64,000 nucleotides of DNA from Paraflavitalea soli (GTDB lineage Bacteria; Bacteroidota; Bacteroidia; Chitinophagales; Chitinophagaceae): contig NZ_CP032157.1 of the NCBI RefSeq assembly GCF_003555545.1, positions 4,778,546-4,842,545 of the forward strand. The letters run 5' to 3'. Shown here one piece after another: positions 61,668-64,000 of this stretch (its first letter is position 1; every line of letters begins with the position of its first letter). The notes below the pieces were generated by a model that was not told the origin of the DNA, made no database searches, and was given only the letters and a program-made list of their open reading frames with translations. A program made the position numbers and the translations under genes.

Positions 61668-63200
61668 ATGACGGAAAAGATTCTCATTCTCGATTTCGGC
61701 AGCCAGTATACTCAATTGATTGCCAGGGCCGTCCGCGAGGCCAGCGTTTATTGTGAAATAGTCCCCTACCACCACAAAATTGAATTTGATCCCTCCTTAA
61801 AGGGTATTATTTTGTCGGGCTCACCCTTCTCGGTCAACGATGCCAATGCCCCGGTAGTGGATGTAGAAAGCCTGCACCAGAAATTACCCGTGCTGGGTGT
61901 TTGCTATGGTGCACAGCTCACCGCCAAACAATATGGCGGCCGCGTAGCCAACAGCAACAAAAGAGAGTATGGCCGTGCCCTGATGACCAAGGAAAAAGAA
62001 GACATCTTATTGAAAGATGTAACTGATAATAGCCAGGTATGGATGAGTCATGCCGACTCCGTGCTCGACCTCCCCGCCGGCTTTGAAGTATTGGCCACCA
62101 CCGAAAGCATCCCCTATGCTGCTTTCAAAAAGAATGGAACCGAACTGCCCCTGTATTGTGTACAGTTTCACCCCGAAGTATACCACTCTATCGAAGGCAA
62201 AAAGATTTTAAAGAATTTCCTCGTCAATATTTGTGGCTGCAAGCAGGATTGGACCTCTGCCCACTTTGTTACCGACACCGTAGCTGCCCTTAAAAAGCAG
62301 ATTGGCGACCGTAAAGTGATCATGGCATTGAGCGGCGGTGTGGATTCCACCGTAGCAGCAACCCTTATTCACAAAGCCATCGGCGACCGCCTGTATGGCA
62401 TTTTCGTAGACAATGGCGTATTGCGCAAAAATGAATTCCAGCAGGTACTCGACACCTATGCAACCATCGGCCTCAATGTAAAAGGTATTGACGCCAAAGA
62501 ACTATTCTACCGAGAGCTGAAAGGCAAAACAGATCCTGAAGCCAAACGCAAGGTAATTGGCAAGCTCTTTATTGATGTTTTCCAGGAGGAAGCCAAAAAA
62601 GTGGAAGGCGTCGGTTTACTGGGTCAGGGTACCATTTACCCCGATGTGATTGAAAGCGTATCCGTTCATGGTCCTTCCGTAACCATTAAATCACACCACA
62701 ACGTAGGCGGATTACCCGATATCATGCACCTGGAACTCGTAGAACCCCTCCGCTCCCTGTTTAAGGACGAGGTACGCCGCGTAGGCGCAGAGCTGGGAAT
62801 CCCTGCTAATTTGTTAAATCGTCATCCTTTCCCGGGCCCTGGCTTAGCCATTCGTATCCTGGGAGAGATCACCCCCGATAAAGTACAATTGCTCCAGGAA
62901 GCCGATGACCGTTATATTCAAGGCTTAAAAGACCACCACCTGTACGACCAGGTATGGCAGGCCGGCGCCATCCTCCTGCCGGTGAAAAGCGTAGGCGTAA
63001 TGGGCGATGAGCGTACCTATGAGTTCACCGTAGCCCTGAGGGCCGTTACCTCCGTGGATGGCATGACAGCCGACTGGGCACACCTTCCCTACGATTTTCT
63101 GGCATATATTTCGAATGATATCATTAATAATGTGAAAGGGATCAACCGGGTGGTATACGATATCAGCAGCAAGCCCCCTGCAACGATTGAGTGGGAGTAA
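61668..63200 (+). CDS. guaA: GMP synthase (glutamine-hydrolysing)
   Basis: Converts XMP to GMP using ATP and glutamine, 510 residues. The N-terminal class I glutamine amidotransferase domain begins [20 protein letters not shown] and has the nucleophile Cys in [10 protein letters not shown] and the His-Glu pair in QFHPEVYHS. The ATP-pyrophosphatase domain has the P-loop [17 protein letters not shown]. The C-terminal dimerisation domain ends with the conserved [18 protein letters not shown]. An open extension up to 61572 was rejected because the standard N-terminus starts at 61668 and a -7-like element lies seven bases before it. Confidence 0.97.
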   Translation: MTEKILILDFGSQYTQLIARAVREASVYCEIVPYHHKIEFDPSLKGIILSGSPFSVNDANAPVVDVESLHQKLPVLGVCYGAQLTAKQYGGRVANSNKREYGRALMTKEKEDILLKDVTDNSQVWMSHADSVLDLPAGFEVLATTESIPYAAFKKNGTELPLYCVQFHPEVYHSIEGKKILKNFLVNICGCKQDWTSAHFVTDTVAALKKQIGDRKVIMALSGGVDSTVAATLIHKAIGDRLYGIFVDNGVLRKNEFQQVLDTYATIGLNVKGIDAKELFYRELKGKTDPEAKRKVIGKLFIDVFQEEAKKVEGVGLLGQGTIYPDVIESVSVHGPSVTIKSHHNVGGLPDIMHLELVEPLRSLFKDEVRRVGAELGIPANLLNRHPFPGPGLAIRILGEITPDKVQLLQEADDRYIQGLKDHHLYDQVWQAGAILLPVKSVGVMGDERTYEFTVALRAVTSVDGMTADWAHLPYDFLAYISNDIINNVKGINRVVYDISSKPPATIEWE

Positions 63201-63311
63201 CCGTCTTGGTCATAATCCTTGTGAATACAATAAAATATCTGTACTGCACAGAGCGTTATTGCCTGCAGCTATAGGAATATTGTGGAAGGGATCACTTCAT
63301 AACGAACCATC

Positions 63312-64000
63312 ATGAAAAAGAATAGACAGTTAATCTTACTCACCATCTGCGCCCTGCTGCAATGGACTATTTCTTTTTCCCAGACTGATTCACTGACCAC
63401 TCACGCCGACTCCCTTCCCAGGCGTCACCATATTGCCCTGTTTGCCCCCCTGTACCTGGATTCCGCTTTTGATGCTACCGGCCAATACCGGTATGCCAAA
63501 AGCTTCCCCAAGTTCATCAACCCCGGGCTTGAATTCTGGGAGGGCGCTCAGCTGGCCATCGATTCCATGAAAAAAGAAGGACTTCAACTGGAAGTCCACG
63601 TATATGATACCCGTGCCGCCAACAAACCATTGATGTCCCTCCTGCAAAGTGAGGAGATAAAGCAAATGGACCTGCTGATAGGCCATGTGAATGTAAATGA
63701 GGCCAACCTGCTCACACAAATAGCCGCCTCCCATACCATTCCCTTTATCAATGTGAACCTCCCCAATGAAGCAGGCGCTACCAATAACCCTTATTATGTG
63801 ATCCTCAACTCCACACTGAAGACCCAGTGTGCGGGTATTTATAAATTCCTGCAAAAGAATTTTTCCGTATCCACTATTGTGGTTTTCCGTAAGAAAGGCG
63901 CAACAGAAGATATCCTGAAAAACTATTTCACCGAAGCAGAGAAATCCACCCTTGGCCTGCCCTTGAAAATGAAATACGTAACCCTGGAGAACAATTTCAC
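63312..64000 (+). CDS. Periplasmic-binding-protein-type (type 1 fold) secreted protein, N-terminal part
   Basis: Reading frame open from the ATG at 63312 to the right edge without a stop; 229 codons visible. A signal peptide (LILLTICALLQWTISFSQ) precedes a region resembling the type 1 periplasmic-binding fold: HHIALFAPLYLDSAFDA at the first strand, PGLEFWEGAQLAIDSMKKEG (typical ligand-binding-protein helix), VHVYDTRAANKPLMSLL, and NEANLLTQIAASHTIPFIN. Such domains occur in ABC-transporter receptors and, in Bacteroidota, also in LysM-containing or cell-wall-synthase activator proteins, so transport is not assured. The C-terminal domain lies outside the window. Confidence 0.75.
   Translation, partial: MKKNRQLILLTICALLQWTISFSQTDSLTTHADSLPRRHHIALFAPLYLDSAFDATGQYRYAKSFPKFINPGLEFWEGAQLAIDSMKKEGLQLEVHVYDTRAANKPLMSLLQSEEIKQMDLLIGHVNVNEANLLTQIAASHTIPFINVNLPNEAGATNNPYYVILNSTLKTQCAGIYKFLQKNFSVSTIVVFRKKGATEDILKNYFTEAEKSTLGLPLKMKYVTLENNF

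Overview
The window is chromosomal DNA of a Bacteroidota bacterium, most likely of the Chitinophagaceae. The evidence is promoters of the TTTG-N19-TAnnTTTG type (cleanest before rpsT), type IX secretion sorting domains, Bacteroidota lipoproteins, DUF4382 and GIN-domain proteins, and a propeller-type sensor kinase. No phage, conjugative module, complete insertion sequence, CRISPR array or rRNA was seen. Most of the window is housekeeping and envelope biology. The unusual material is concentrated in the intergenic spaces.

Layout. 1-7.6 kb: end of phoH, a lipoprotein, ppa, an NlpC/P60 hydrolase, an ECF sigma factor with a membrane partner, a guanine-deaminase-like enzyme, an M61 peptidase and a conserved lipoprotein. 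7.9-16.5 kb: DoxX, QueD, a DUF4382 lipoprotein, a membrane hydroxylase, a degenerate tRNA-like cloverleaf with twin hairpins, a frameshifted outer-membrane protein, an isolated transcription unit with mini-ORFs, then BrkB and bestrophin family membrane proteins. 17-29 kb: a sorting-domain protein, a YCII (DGPF)/ECF42 pair, an L,D-transpeptidase-like protein, a Kir channel, a LamG lipoprotein, ssb, mnmA, a lipoprotein, a subtilase and an RsmB-like methyltransferase. 29-39 kb: a propeller histidine kinase with its LuxR-type regulator, a 63-bp tandem array, odhA-odhB and rpsT. 39-50 kb: an S41 peptidase, a four-gene glycan export/glycosyltransferase operon read leftward, an M14 peptidase and two MORN-repeat proteins. 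50-64 kb: an ECF41 sigma factor with its AhpD-like target, a giant alpha-2-macroglobulin, a DUF1016 nuclease, pbpC, a GIN-domain protein, guaA and the start of a periplasmic-binding-type protein.

How genes work together. odhB and odhA encode two subunits of the 2-oxoglutarate dehydrogenase complex. The Wzm/Wzt-like pair and two GT2 enzymes form a small surface-glycan unit. The propeller kinase and LuxR regulator form a two-component system. Three ECF sigma genes sit beside plausible partners. pbpC and the alpha-2-macroglobulin are neighbours as in Escherichia coli, but here divergent and separated by a nuclease gene.

The most unusual signals are: (1) two intergenic arrays with strict 11-bp periodicity sharing unit types, register and order; (2) a tRNA-like cloverleaf lacking U33, followed by two hairpins with a compensatory base-pair change; (3) a DUF1016 nuclease gene carrying a palindrome whose core recurs in a larger palindrome in its upstream region; (4) a self-contained transcription unit with two same-frame mini-ORFs; (5) minisatellite-like repeats that repeatedly abut the stop codons of leftward genes. 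All calls were made by eye from sequence; no database search was run.
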